Shown here piece by piece: positions 1 to 5,914 of a stretch of 7,573 nucleotides of DNA; position 1 is the first letter of the stretch; the number at the start of each line of letters is the position of its first letter. Below the pieces are notes generated by a model that made no database searches, was not told where the DNA came from, and worked only from the letters and a program-made list of their open reading frames with translations. The position numbers and the translations under genes are program-made. Source of the DNA: Nitrospiraceae bacterium (GTDB taxonomy: Bacteria; Nitrospirota; Thermodesulfovibrionia; Thermodesulfovibrionales; UBA9159). The stretch spans positions 493 through 8,065 of the forward strand of contig DMNE01000354.1 of the NCBI GenBank assembly GCA_003453735.1. Direction: 5' to 3'.

Positions 1-782
1 TGGCACTCCGGAAAAACAGGAATACGTTCTTCTTCAACAATCAGTCCGACGTCTGCCGCACTTGCAAGCTCGAAGAGGCCGGTCGCCAGCCCTCCCTCGG
101 TTGGATCATGCATGGAGTGAATCTCACCATATCGTCCTGCAATGTCCGCATCTTTGAGAATACTGATTCCGGGGCGTTCTATGAAGCCCTTGCACTGTTG
201 AACAAACCCTGTGCCAAAGACCGCTTCCAGATCTTTTCCCTTTCGGCGAGCAATGACGGATGTACCCTCAACAGCTATGGCCTTGGTGAGAAGTATATCA
301 TCTCCTGTCTTTGCACCACTCGTAGTGATAAGGCCATCTTTCTTAACCTCTCCGATCATTGCGCCCGCTATAATAACCCTCTCAACGCCCGGAGTAATTT
401 CGGTGTGTCCCCCACACAAGGAAACACCAATCTCCTTGCAGGTAAATGAAAGCTGCCGAAAGATTTCCTCTACGAGTTCATTTGTTGTGTGTTTCTCAGG
501 CAGAAGAATTGAAGTAAGCAGCCACAGTGGTTTTCCGCCCATGGTAGCTATGTCATTTGCATTGATTCTTACAGTATAAGTTCCAACATCTTCAGCTACA
601 AAGGTAATCGGATCTGTCGTTAGAAGTAGATACGTCTCACCCATGTCAATAGCGGCCGCATCCTCTCCGATAGAAGGTCCTACCTTAACCCTCTCATCTA
701 GGGATGCATAGGCCTTAAGCATCTTGGTGAGTATGTCTGGCGGCAGCTTTCCAACCGGAAGTAACTTAACTCTCCGGTTCAT
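1..782 (-). CDS. HypE-like / AIR synthase-related protein, 3' end cut by window
   Basis: The first 260 residues of a protein of the PurM/HypE/SelD/ThiL fold are visible; the stop lies outside the window. Motifs seen: the N-terminal GEDAAA ATP/metal loop (residues 39-44), a TTDP element (55-58), NDIATMGGKP (76-85), GGHTE (124-128), and HDPTEGG (225-231) opening the C-terminal domain. These fit best with HypE-like proteins, which in the hydrogenase pathway dehydrate a carbamoylated C-terminal cysteine to the Fe-cyanide ligand. That C-terminus is not in view and no hydrogenase genes are visible, so the protein could instead be one of the uncharacterised AIR-synthase relatives. The ATG start overlaps the TGA of the upstream coiled-coil gene as ATGA, which implies translational coupling; its own Shine-Dalgarno is poor. 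Confidence is high for the family and low for the substrate. Confidence 0.85.
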   Translation of the reverse strand, partial: MNRRVKLLPVGKLPPDILTKMLKAYASLDERVKVGPSIGEDAAAIDMGETYLLLTTDPITFVAEDVGTYTVRINANDIATMGGKPLWLLTSILLPEKHTTNELVEEIFRQLSFTCKEIGVSLCGGHTEITPGVERVIIAGAMIGEVKKDGLITTSGAKTGDDILLTKAIAVEGTSVIARRKGKDLEAVFGTGFVQQCKGFIERPGISILKDADIAGRYGEIHSMHDPTEGGLATGLFELASAADVGLIVEEERIPVFPEC

Positions 783-1024
783 TCTTTATTTATGCTTTGA
801 GGGTCTATCTCTCTTAATACCGTATTCTTTATGCAGCAGAATTTGTCGTGGAAGTTCGGGACTAGCTCATTTAAGGTCATTTTTAAGGACTTAATTTCCA
901 ATTTCAGGCAGTCTACTGCCTCTTCCAGATCAAGTCTCGTTTTGTCCACATCGTCTCCCAAAAGTTTAACTTCTTTCTCCAGAAGACTAACTTTCTCTTC
1001 CAGCTCTATTTCCTTCTTTAACAT
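779..1024 (-). CDS. small coiled-coil protein, operon partner of HypE-like gene
   Basis: An 81-residue protein of no recognised family. Residues 1 to about 55 are a run of charged heptads with Leu/Val/Ile at the core positions (for example EKVSLLEKEVKLL), predicting one long parallel coiled coil and hence a dimer or higher oligomer. The C-terminal part (NFHDKFCCIKNTVLREID) has a Cys-Cys pair and no signal or membrane segment, so it is probably cytoplasmic. The start is well set: AGGAGGTGGT ends two bases before the ATG, one of the strongest ribosome sites in the window. The stop overlaps the next start (ATGA), so the two proteins are made together and may interact. No function can be assigned. 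Confidence 0.7.
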   Translation of the reverse strand: MLKKEIELEEKVSLLEKEVKLLGDDVDKTRLDLEEAVDCLKLEIKSLKMTLNELVPNFHDKFCCIKNTVLREIDPQSINKE

Positions 1025-1026
1025 AG

Positions 1027-1036
1027 ACCACCTCCT
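1027..1036 (-). promoter_or_regulatory. strong ribosome binding site
   Basis: The minus strand reads AGGAGGTGGT just before the ATG at 1022-1024. It contains a full AGGAGG complement to the 16S rRNA tail. It fixes the start of the coiled-coil gene and, through coupling, probably drives the HypE-like gene too. Confidence 0.75.
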
Positions 1037-1056
1037 GCAGATTGGTTATAACTCAT

Positions 1057-1085
1057 TACATAGCAAACTTTTGTGAAAATTGCAA
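1057..1085 (-). promoter_or_regulatory. putative sigma70-type promoter for the coiled-coil/HypE-like operon
   Basis: On the minus strand TTGCAA (1080-1085) and TATGTA (1057-1062) are separated by 17 bases. The -35 matches 4 of 6 consensus bases and the -10 only 3 of 6, but position and spacing are right, leaving a leader of about 25 bases before the start codon. It is a weak match. Confidence 0.35.
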
Positions 1086-1118
1086 TTAGCCCAAGAAAAT
1101 CGGGCGGGCCGAGAAAGA

Positions 1119-1461
1119 TCAGAAGGAAAATACTAAGGAAAAAGATGTCGTTCTGTCCTTTTTCCGTTTCAGTTCGTTCCTATAGCGTATTCCAAGGCTG
1201 GACGCACGCTCTTTGAGCCAGTCAGTCAGTTGGTCTCACCGGTCAGCGCAGAATGCGTGAAAAGAAGATTCGTCCATTATGCCTTTACTCTCATCATAAG
1301 TGAGTTACGTCTCCGAGTATCTTGCCTACGAGATAGCCAGAGTAGAAGGCAATTTTGGGCGAGACAGAGACAAGAAGCCTGTGCTTTCCAATGGTCCTTC
1401 CTAACGTAACAGCAGTGTAGCTATCATAGGCTAATAAATGGCTAAACGCCGATAAGCTCCG
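1119..1461 (-). pseudogene. C-terminal remnant of an atypical SDR (NAD(P)H-binding, NDUFA9/NmrA-like)
   Basis: Conceptual translation across frames gives a recognisable tail of an atypical short-chain dehydrogenase. One frame holds TLGRTIGKHRLLVSVSPK followed by AFYSGYLVGKILGDVT (down to about 1300). A second has TYDESKGIM, a third has TNLLFTHSALTGETN, and the frame then returns for LTDWLKERASSLGIRYRNEL to a TGA at 1119-1121. The order and spacing match my recollection of the family C-terminus (GDVxLTxDEI...GTTxLxDWL...RYASEL). At least three single-base frame changes are needed (near 1302, 1273 and 1232); the last lies in a CTGA tandem run that could slip. The N-terminal Rossmann part is absent: the remnant begins right after the stop of the THUMP gene. 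The gene is dead as it stands. Confidence 0.6.
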
Positions 1462-1465
1462 TTAG

Positions 1466-2002
1466 TCATTTCACTTTGATAAGAGGGTATTTCTCCTTCA
1501 TCTCTTTGGTGATAAGACCGACTCCTGCGCCGTTTTCAACGGTCTCAATGATAATCATCTTCTCAAACTCTTCAATGTTGACTGTGGCTGGCTTTCCTTT
1601 CTTCTCAAGAGATTCCAAAATGAACCCGTCGAGCTCTTTTTCCGTTTCCATGCCCGAAAGCTCGCCTTTATGTCCTCTCCTCACGACCCGGACAAAAAAT
1701 CTGCTGTTCTCCAACTGATCGATAGAGGGGGAAACAGCCTCTTTCGCCTTATCCCTGAAATCGGCGACATCAAACTGAAAATTTCTCTCCAGGGGTACGA
1801 TCTGGCCCAGAGACTTAAGCTTTCCCGGAGCTTCCCGCCGTATGCTCTCCAGTGCCTCTAAAAAGATGGGCACATCCGCAACGTAGCCAAGGATAACGTC
1901 CCGATATCCGGAGCGCCTGAACTCTCCATAGTTATTCAGAAGCCGTAATACATATCGTTCCTGTCTCTTTTGGGCGGTAGCCAGAATATTCCACTTTTCC
2001 AT
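1466..2002 (-). CDS. THUMP-domain protein
   Basis: A 178-residue protein resembling stand-alone THUMP (RNA-binding) proteins, a fold otherwise attached to tRNA-modifying enzymes such as ThiI, Tan1 and tRNA methyltransferases. The start EKWNILATA and the central block FFVRVVRRGHKGEL (102-115) are the recognisable parts; the latter is the conserved THUMP strand-turn. The C-terminus ends in GAGVGLITKEM and YPLIKVK. No methyltransferase or other catalytic domain is present, so it probably binds tRNA or rRNA and may act as a partner subunit. AAAGGAG (2008-2014) lies five bases before the ATG at 2000-2002; the adjacent ATG at 2003-2005 and a TTG at 2015-2017 are less well spaced. It is divergent from the radical SAM pair, and the SDR remnant follows it. 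Confidence 0.75.
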   Translation of the reverse strand: MEKWNILATAQKRQERYVLRLLNNYGEFRRSGYRDVILGYVADVPIFLEALESIRREAPGKLKSLGQIVPLERNFQFDVADFRDKAKEAVSPSIDQLENSRFFVRVVRRGHKGELSGMETEKELDGFILESLEKKGKPATVNIEEFEKMIIIETVENGAGVGLITKEMKEKYPLIKVK

Positions 2003-2019
2003 CATTTCTCCTTTCAAAC

Positions 2020-2048
2020 ATTATAGTTCGATTTTCAGCCATTTTCCA
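2020..2048 (-). promoter_or_regulatory. putative sigma70-type promoter for the THUMP gene
   Basis: On the minus strand a perfect TATAAT (2020-2025) has TGGAAA (2043-2048, 4 of 6 bases) 17 bases upstream. Transcription would start near 2013, giving a very short leader that carries just the Shine-Dalgarno. Confidence 0.5.
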
Positions 2049-2126
2049 TGATCCCTCAATCATTTTTGAGACTAGTTTTAATTACAATCCCTGGCTTAGC
2101 GTGCCCTGAAATAGTAAAATAAATAT

Positions 2127-3146
2127 ATGGAAAGAGAGGCATACTTATATGAAAAACTTGAGAATAACGAAGTTAGATGCCTCACCTGTCAGAGGAGATG
2201 TGTCGTATCTGAAGGCAAGACGGGTTGGTGTTATACGAGGAGAAACAAGGGGGGAAAGCTCTATAGCCTGATCTATGGCGAGGTATCATCGCTTTCAATA
2301 AATCCTATAGAGAAGAAACCTGTCTTCCATTTCTATCCCGGATCGAGGTAGCTCTCTCTCGGGAGCTTAGGGTGCAACTTCAGGTGCCCCGGCTGCCAGA
2401 ACTGGGAAATAGCCCACTGGAAAGAAGGGTCAATGTATTCTGAATATCTTCCTCCAGATGAATCGGTAGAGCGGGCAAGGGCTTCAAAATGCATTGGCAT
2501 CTCATGGACATTCAATGAACCCACCCTCTGGTTTGAATACACGCTGGACTCGGCAAAATGTGCCAAATCCCATGGACTTTTTACCAATTATGTTACGAAT
2601 GGATATATATCGGAGGCGGCGCTTGATGAAATAGCGCCATCCCTTGATGTTTATAGGGTCGATATCAAAGGCTTCTCTGATAAGACGTACCAGAAGATGG
2701 GCCATATAAAGAATTACAGCGGAATCCTGAGAGTGACAGAAAAGGCCAAGCAGTATGGGATACATGTTGAGGTTGTCACAAATGTCATCCCTGAATTCAA
2801 CGACAGTGAAGGAGAGCTGTGGGACATCGCATCGTGGATAAAGAATGCCCTTGGACCTGAAACACCCTGGCATGTTACGCGGTTTTATCCCCACCTGGAG
2901 CTCGGTCATCTTACAGCGACCGCCATCCCCGACCTCGAAAAGGCGTGGATGATCGGAAAAGGAGAAGGGCTCTGGCATGTCTATATCGGAAACGTTACGG
3001 GCCATAAGAGAGAAAATACCTATTGCCATATTTGTGGAGAACTCCTCATTGAAAGATATGTCTTTGACGTTGTCGCTAATAAGATCAAAGCTGGCAGATG
3101 TCCTAGATGTGACGCCCTGATACCAGGAAGATTTCCCGATGTTTGA
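2127..3146 (+). CDS. AmmeMemoRadiSam-type radical SAM enzyme, interrupted by an in-frame TAG
   Basis: Read through the TAG at codon 75 this is one 339-codon protein, the usual length for AmrS-type radical SAM enzymes (relatives of pyruvate-formate-lyase activase, encoded in many genomes with AMMECR1- and MEMO-like proteins; substrate uncertain). In order: an N-terminal Cys cluster (CLTCQRRC), the conserved PVFHFYPGS, the TAG, then LSLGSLGCNFRCPGCQNWE with the CxxxCxxC [4Fe-4S]/SAM motif (C83, C87, C90), an NEP motif (130-132), and a C-terminal zinc ribbon (CHIC...CPRC). Both halves are well conserved. No ATG, GTG or TTG lies between the TAG and the Cys motif; the next start (2433) would exclude the cluster, so neither fragment alone can be an active enzyme. 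No clear Shine-Dalgarno precedes 2127. It overlaps the next gene by 8 bases. It may be a recent pseudogene, a sequence error or a recoded gene. Confidence 0.75.
2349..2351 (+). other. in-frame amber codon inside the radical SAM gene
   Basis: TAG falls between PGSR and LSLGSLGCN, eight codons before the first cluster cysteine. The frame continues open for 264 further sense codons of conserved sequence. TGG, CAG or AAG would become TAG by one base change. The next radical SAM gene also ends in TAG, apparently a normal stop, so amber is not absent from this genome's stops. Confidence 0.85.
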
Positions 3147-3885
3147 TCCTATCAAGCTTGCAGAATTGACCAAGAAAGAAGTCTGCAAAGCTGGTTTAAG
3201 AAAATACTACCGCTTCAGACCTTCACGCTTCTACGGTGGGATATCCACGGCGGACTGCGTCGGGTGCTGCCTTCGATGCGTATTCTGCTGGGCCTGGAAG
3301 GTGGTCTCGAGGCCCCTCGATCATGGAGAGTTTTACCGTCCGGAAGAAGTTGCAAAAAGACTGACAGGGATTGCAGAGAAGAAGCGTCTCAGTCAGATGC
3401 GTATCAGCGGGAATGAGCCGACCCTCGGCTGGGAACATCTTCTGGACGTCCTCGATCTCATTAATGACAGGTATCTCTTTATTCTCGAAACAAACGGCAT
3501 TCTCATAGGCGAAAACGATGACCGGCCGAGGGATCTTTCGAAATACAAAAATCTCCATGTGCGCGTGAGCCTGAAGGGAACTTGCAGGGAAGAGTTCTCA
3601 CGACTTACCGGCGCTTTGCCCGAAGGATTCGATCTGCAGATCAGAGCCCTGGAGTATCTCATCCGGCATCGAGTGAATTGCCATCCTGCTTGTATGACAA
3701 GCTTCAGTCCTCCTGATAACATTAAGGCATTGAGACGAAGGCTTAAAAATATTCATGCAGGCTTTGAGGACTTTGAGGCAGAGGAAATTATCCTCTATCC
3801 CCATGTCGAGGAAAGGCTCAAAAAATTGAATATCGCATATTATACCGCCCACAGACCAGATAACATTCCGTTAGAGCAGATATAG
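3139..3885 (+). CDS. radical SAM protein of unknown substrate
   Basis: A 248-residue protein with the radical SAM CxxxCxxC motif at C43, C47 and C50 (CCLRCVFC), flanked by an extra Cys at 40 and followed by WAWK. A GNEP motif (91-94) stands where family members have their SAM-contacting GGEP segment, and ILETNG follows as a typical barrel strand. No SPASM or auxiliary-cluster domain is evident. Its start overlaps the end of the preceding radical SAM gene (ATG at 3139-3141, upstream stop TGA at 3144-3146), with AGGAAG a few bases upstream, so the two are co-transcribed and probably act in one pathway. The TAG stop lies 15 bases inside the convergent gene; reading on would only translate antisense of that gene. 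I do not recognise the exact subfamily. Confidence 0.8.
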   Translation: MFDPIKLAELTKKEVCKAGLRKYYRFRPSRFYGGISTADCVGCCLRCVFCWAWKVVSRPLDHGEFYRPEEVAKRLTGIAEKKRLSQMRISGNEPTLGWEHLLDVLDLINDRYLFILETNGILIGENDDRPRDLSKYKNLHVRVSLKGTCREEFSRLTGALPEGFDLQIRALEYLIRHRVNCHPACMTSFSPPDNIKALRRRLKNIHAGFEDFEAEEIILYPHVEERLKKLNIAYYTAHRPDNIPLEQI

Positions 3886-4614
3886 AGATACGTGCGGCGA
3901 TCGTTCTTTCACCCCTTTGCATTCACATTTCATTGGGCATTTGCCGCATAAAGCTTTTCTGCAGTAATCCTTGCCAAGCCTCACAAGGGCCGCCTCGAAA
4001 TCCGGGAAATTCTTTATCTTCATTCCTTCGTCAGTCCATTTTTTCTTTAAAAAGGTAAGGATCTTCCCTTTGTCCTTGCCACGCAAAGGAAGAATACCCA
4101 TATGTTTTGCCGAGGTGACTACGAGTTCCGAGGCATAGGGTTCGGCCTTCTCCCATATTCCCCTCATCTCCCTCAGAAAGATGTTGACCGTCACATCTCC
4201 GATGCCCTTGGCGAGAGCCTTGAGTTTCTCCTCAAGGTCTCTAGGCTCTGATGCCGCCGAATGAAGATCGTTCAGGTCCCCGCCATACCCATCTACGAGC
4301 GCTGCGCTCAGATCGAGGAACTTCGTGGCTGTTTTGAAGTCATATCTCACATAGCCGCCCCTATCGAGAATCTCTACGAGACCATCCCATCCAGTATTGA
4401 GGATGTCTTTAGGTGAAATAATACGCTCCTTTTCAAACTCTTTGTATGTCTTAATTACAATGCTCTCCGATATCCTAGTACCAAAAAGCACTGACGCAAA
4501 CAACCACTTAAAGATTTCCTCCGGATCCCGTGAAGAAAGGTCAATTTCCAGGGCGACCGCAAACCTTCCTCCTACCCTCTCGATCAGCGCCTTTAGAATC
4601 CTTTTGTTATCCAT
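3871..4614 (-). CDS. HhH-GPD / endonuclease III-like DNA repair protein
   Basis: 247 residues. The N-terminal LFASVLFGTRISES resembles the helical start of endonuclease III-type glycosylases, and LKALAKGIGDVTVNIFLREM (around 136-155) is a helix-hairpin-helix. Near the C-terminus C218, C223, C226 and C232 (with an extra C230) give C-x4-C-x2-C-x5-C, a shortened version of the endonuclease III [4Fe-4S] loop (C-x6-C-x2-C-x5-C). By alignment by eye, the Lys used by bifunctional EndoIII after the hairpin is Val here (GIGDVTVN against GVGRKTAN), and no VDTH-like Asp segment is evident. It may therefore be a monofunctional glycosylase or a non-catalytic DNA-binding member. GGAG lies three bases before the ATG, inside the last codons of the methyltransferase gene; the two overlap by 8 bases. 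Confidence 0.75.
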   Translation of the reverse strand: MDNKRILKALIERVGGRFAVALEIDLSSRDPEEIFKWLFASVLFGTRISESIVIKTYKEFEKERIISPKDILNTGWDGLVEILDRGGYVRYDFKTATKFLDLSAALVDGYGGDLNDLHSAASEPRDLEEKLKALAKGIGDVTVNIFLREMRGIWEKAEPYASELVVTSAKHMGILPLRGKDKGKILTFLKKKWTDEGMKIKNFPDFEAALVRLGKDYCRKALCGKCPMKCECKGVKERSPHVSLYLL

Positions 4615-5320
4615 TTTCTCCTCTCTTCACTCCGTACTCCCCCCTTAAGAATACATAGAGCACCGCGCATATCGCCTTTTGCTTGACTTCTTTCTCTTCC
4701 TTTTCGAACAGAACAAGGGTTTGGACTCCGTATTCTGTTATGGGTGCAATGAGTTTTCCCCCGATCTCGAGTTGCTCCATCAATGGCGACGGCACCTCCT
4801 CACACGCGGCGGTCACACATATCCTGTCGTACGGAGACATTTCGGGATAGCCAAGGCCTCCGTCCTTTCGAACAAGCATAATGTCATGATAGCCTGCAAT
4901 GTCGAGATTGCCTTTGGCGAACTCGAAGGTCAGGGGATCAATTTCAACCGATACAACGAGGCCCTCATTGCCGACAACTTCTCTTGCCAGCGCAGTGCCA
5001 TAGCCCGACCCGAGACCGACCTCAAGAAACTTATGGCCCCTGTCAAGCCCCAGAGGCTCGTAAAAGAGGGGATAGCTGTGCGGGCATGATATCGTCGCAT
5101 TTTCGCCGGGAAGGGGAAGAGGAACTTCAAGATAGGCGTAGTCTTTATAAGAGGGAGGAATAAAATCCTCTCTCGGGACTTTGAGCATTGCATTTTTTAT
5201 GCGCTCTGATCTAAGGAATCCATGCCTGATGAGCCACTTTACCTTTTCTTCTCTTTCCGTTCTTAATTCTTCCCTGCTTTTTTCAGGTTGTTTCGGTGGC
5301 GGCACTATCCAGCCTTCCAT
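4607..5320 (-). CDS. pcm: protein-L-isoaspartate O-methyltransferase
   Basis: A 237-residue SAM-dependent methyltransferase that methylates isoaspartyl residues in damaged proteins. Seen: the family N-terminal block KVPREDFIPPSY (47-58), the substrate/SAM approach segment around 66-80 (VPLPLPGENATISCP), SAM-binding motif I FLEVGLGSGYG (98-108), an acidic VSVEID strand end, and YDRICVTAACEEVP followed by EIGGKLIAPI. The start chosen is ATG 5318-5320 with GGAG six bases upstream. The frame is open further, to an ATG at 5479, but that would add 53 residues unlike the family and would begin upstream of the likely promoter at 5410-5438. It is the first gene of a two-gene unit with the HhH-GPD protein, so protein and DNA damage repair would be co-expressed. 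Confidence 0.88.
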   Translation of the reverse strand: MEGWIVPPPKQPEKSREELRTEREEKVKWLIRHGFLRSERIKNAMLKVPREDFIPPSYKDYAYLEVPLPLPGENATISCPHSYPLFYEPLGLDRGHKFLEVGLGSGYGTALAREVVGNEGLVVSVEIDPLTFEFAKGNLDIAGYHDIMLVRKDGGLGYPEMSPYDRICVTAACEEVPSPLMEQLEIGGKLIAPITEYGVQTLVLFEKEEKEVKQKAICAVLYVFLRGEYGVKRGENG

Positions 5321-5409
5321 TGTCGGCTCCAGTCGGACTTTACTTGATCCACACTTTTTAAGGAGAAGGGCATTCCATATCGGACTAGCCAGATTTCGTC
5401 TTCTTATAT

Positions 5410-5438
5410 ATTGTATTAAGATTTTTCTGTAAAGGCAA
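5410..5438 (-). promoter_or_regulatory. putative sigma70-type promoter for pcm
   Basis: On the minus strand TTGCCT (5433-5438, 4 of 6) and TACAAT (5410-5415, 5 of 6) are separated by 17 bases. The leader would be about 80 nt before the ATG at 5318-5320. This supports the shorter pcm start. Confidence 0.5.
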
Positions 5439-5512
5439 AAATGACGATAGTTTTTGGACACCTGGAGACAAGACTCCATTTTGTGATATGCCGTGACATT
5501 AACGACAACAGC

Positions 5513-5541
5513 TTGACAACCACCTGGAATGAGTGTATAAG
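5513..5541 (+). promoter_or_regulatory. strong sigma70-type promoter before a structured RNA
   Basis: Consensus TTGACA (5513-5518), exactly 17 bases, then TATAAG (5536-5541, 5 of 6). It is the best promoter in the window. No start codon with a good frame follows closely; the predicted start near 5548 leads straight into the long-stem RNA element, so it probably makes an RNA gene. Confidence 0.7.
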
Positions 5542-5547
5542 AGAATC

Positions 5548-5708
5548 AGGAGTAAACTTACCGGAAGTGGTGGTCTTGCTCCTCTCAACTCGATATATAA
5601 AGGTTATAAAGTCGTAGGGCGTAAGTTGCAGGCTGTAAGAGGCTTAAACTGAATGCTTCAAAATGTAATAACCGCTGAAACATAAGAGGAAGCAGGCACC
5701 ACTTTCTT
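5548..5708 (+). ncRNA. ssrS: candidate 6S-like regulatory RNA
   Basis: The sequence folds as one long hairpin of 6S architecture. The closing stem pairs 5563-5572 with 5697-5706 (10 bp), 5575-5580 with 5691-5696 (6 bp) and 5581-5585 with 5685-5689 (5 bp), with only small bulges. Then comes a large bubble (5586-5601 on the 5' side, 5674-5684 on the 3' side), a GGTTAT/ATAACC helix (5602-5607 with 5668-5673) and a weaker terminal stem. The 5' bubble contains CGATAT, as does E. coli 6S RNA where product-RNA synthesis begins. 6S RNA mimics an open promoter and sequesters the sigma70 holoenzyme. The identity rests on shape, strong promoter and length only; it could also be a structured leader of the downstream genes or an inverted-repeat element. 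No clear poly-T terminator follows. Confidence 0.42.
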
Positions 5709-5746
5709 ATTTCTGTTATAGGATAGGTGGCAGGTGAGGGGGCATC

Positions 5747-5914
5747 TCGCCGACATATGATTATAGCTGTAAAGACTGCACCAGAGATTTCACTGTCTTT
5801 CTCTCGCTTGAAGAATTTGATGCAAAACCAAAGATCAAGTGTCCTCGCTGCAAAAGTGAAAATGTGCGAAAAAAAATCACAGGGTTCTTTGCGAAGACGA
5901 GCAAGAAGTCATAA
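5747..5914 (+). pseudogene. FmdB-family zinc ribbon gene lacking a start codon
   Basis: The frame reads PTYDYSCKDCTRDFTVF and then KPKIKCPRCKSENVRKK to a TAA at 5912-5914. This is the FmdB-type putative regulatory zinc ribbon with two CxxC knuckles (CKDC, CPRC) and the usual small size (about 55 residues). Family members begin MPTYDY; here the codon at the Met position (5747-5749) is TCG. A Shine-Dalgarno-like GGTGAGG (5733-5739) sits seven bases upstream, where it would serve that codon. The frame is closed by TGA at 5735-5737, and the only other candidate is an unlikely ATC (5744-5746). The body is intact, so the start was lost recently or misread. Confidence 0.6.

Noticed and set aside
108..579. 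Two plus-strand ORFs in the first 600 bases
   Set aside because: Both are shadows of the HypE-like gene, whose motifs are unambiguous on the minus strand.
2045..2126. Promoter for the radical SAM pair (TAAAAT shortly before the ATG at 2127)
   Set aside because: No acceptable -35 at 16-18 bases and no Shine-Dalgarno; it would imply a nearly leaderless transcript, so the call is too weak.
2502..3188. Long minus-strand ORF (228 codons) opposite the radical SAM genes
   Set aside because: It is antisense to clearly conserved coding sequence, has no recognisable domain and is explained by codon usage on the other strand.
3883..3885. TAG of the second radical SAM gene as another recoded amber
   Set aside because: The frame beyond it only reads antisense of the HhH-GPD gene and soon meets TAA; the protein looks complete at the TAG.
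5321..5479. Longer pcm start at 5479 adding 53 residues
   Set aside because: The extra residues do not resemble the family N-terminus and the start would lie upstream of the likely promoter at 5410-5438; ATG 5318-5320 has a well-placed GGAG.
5563..5706. Imperfect inverted repeat as a small transposable element (MITE)
   Set aside because: No flanking target duplication was seen, and a consensus promoter placed just upstream fits an RNA gene better; not fully excluded.
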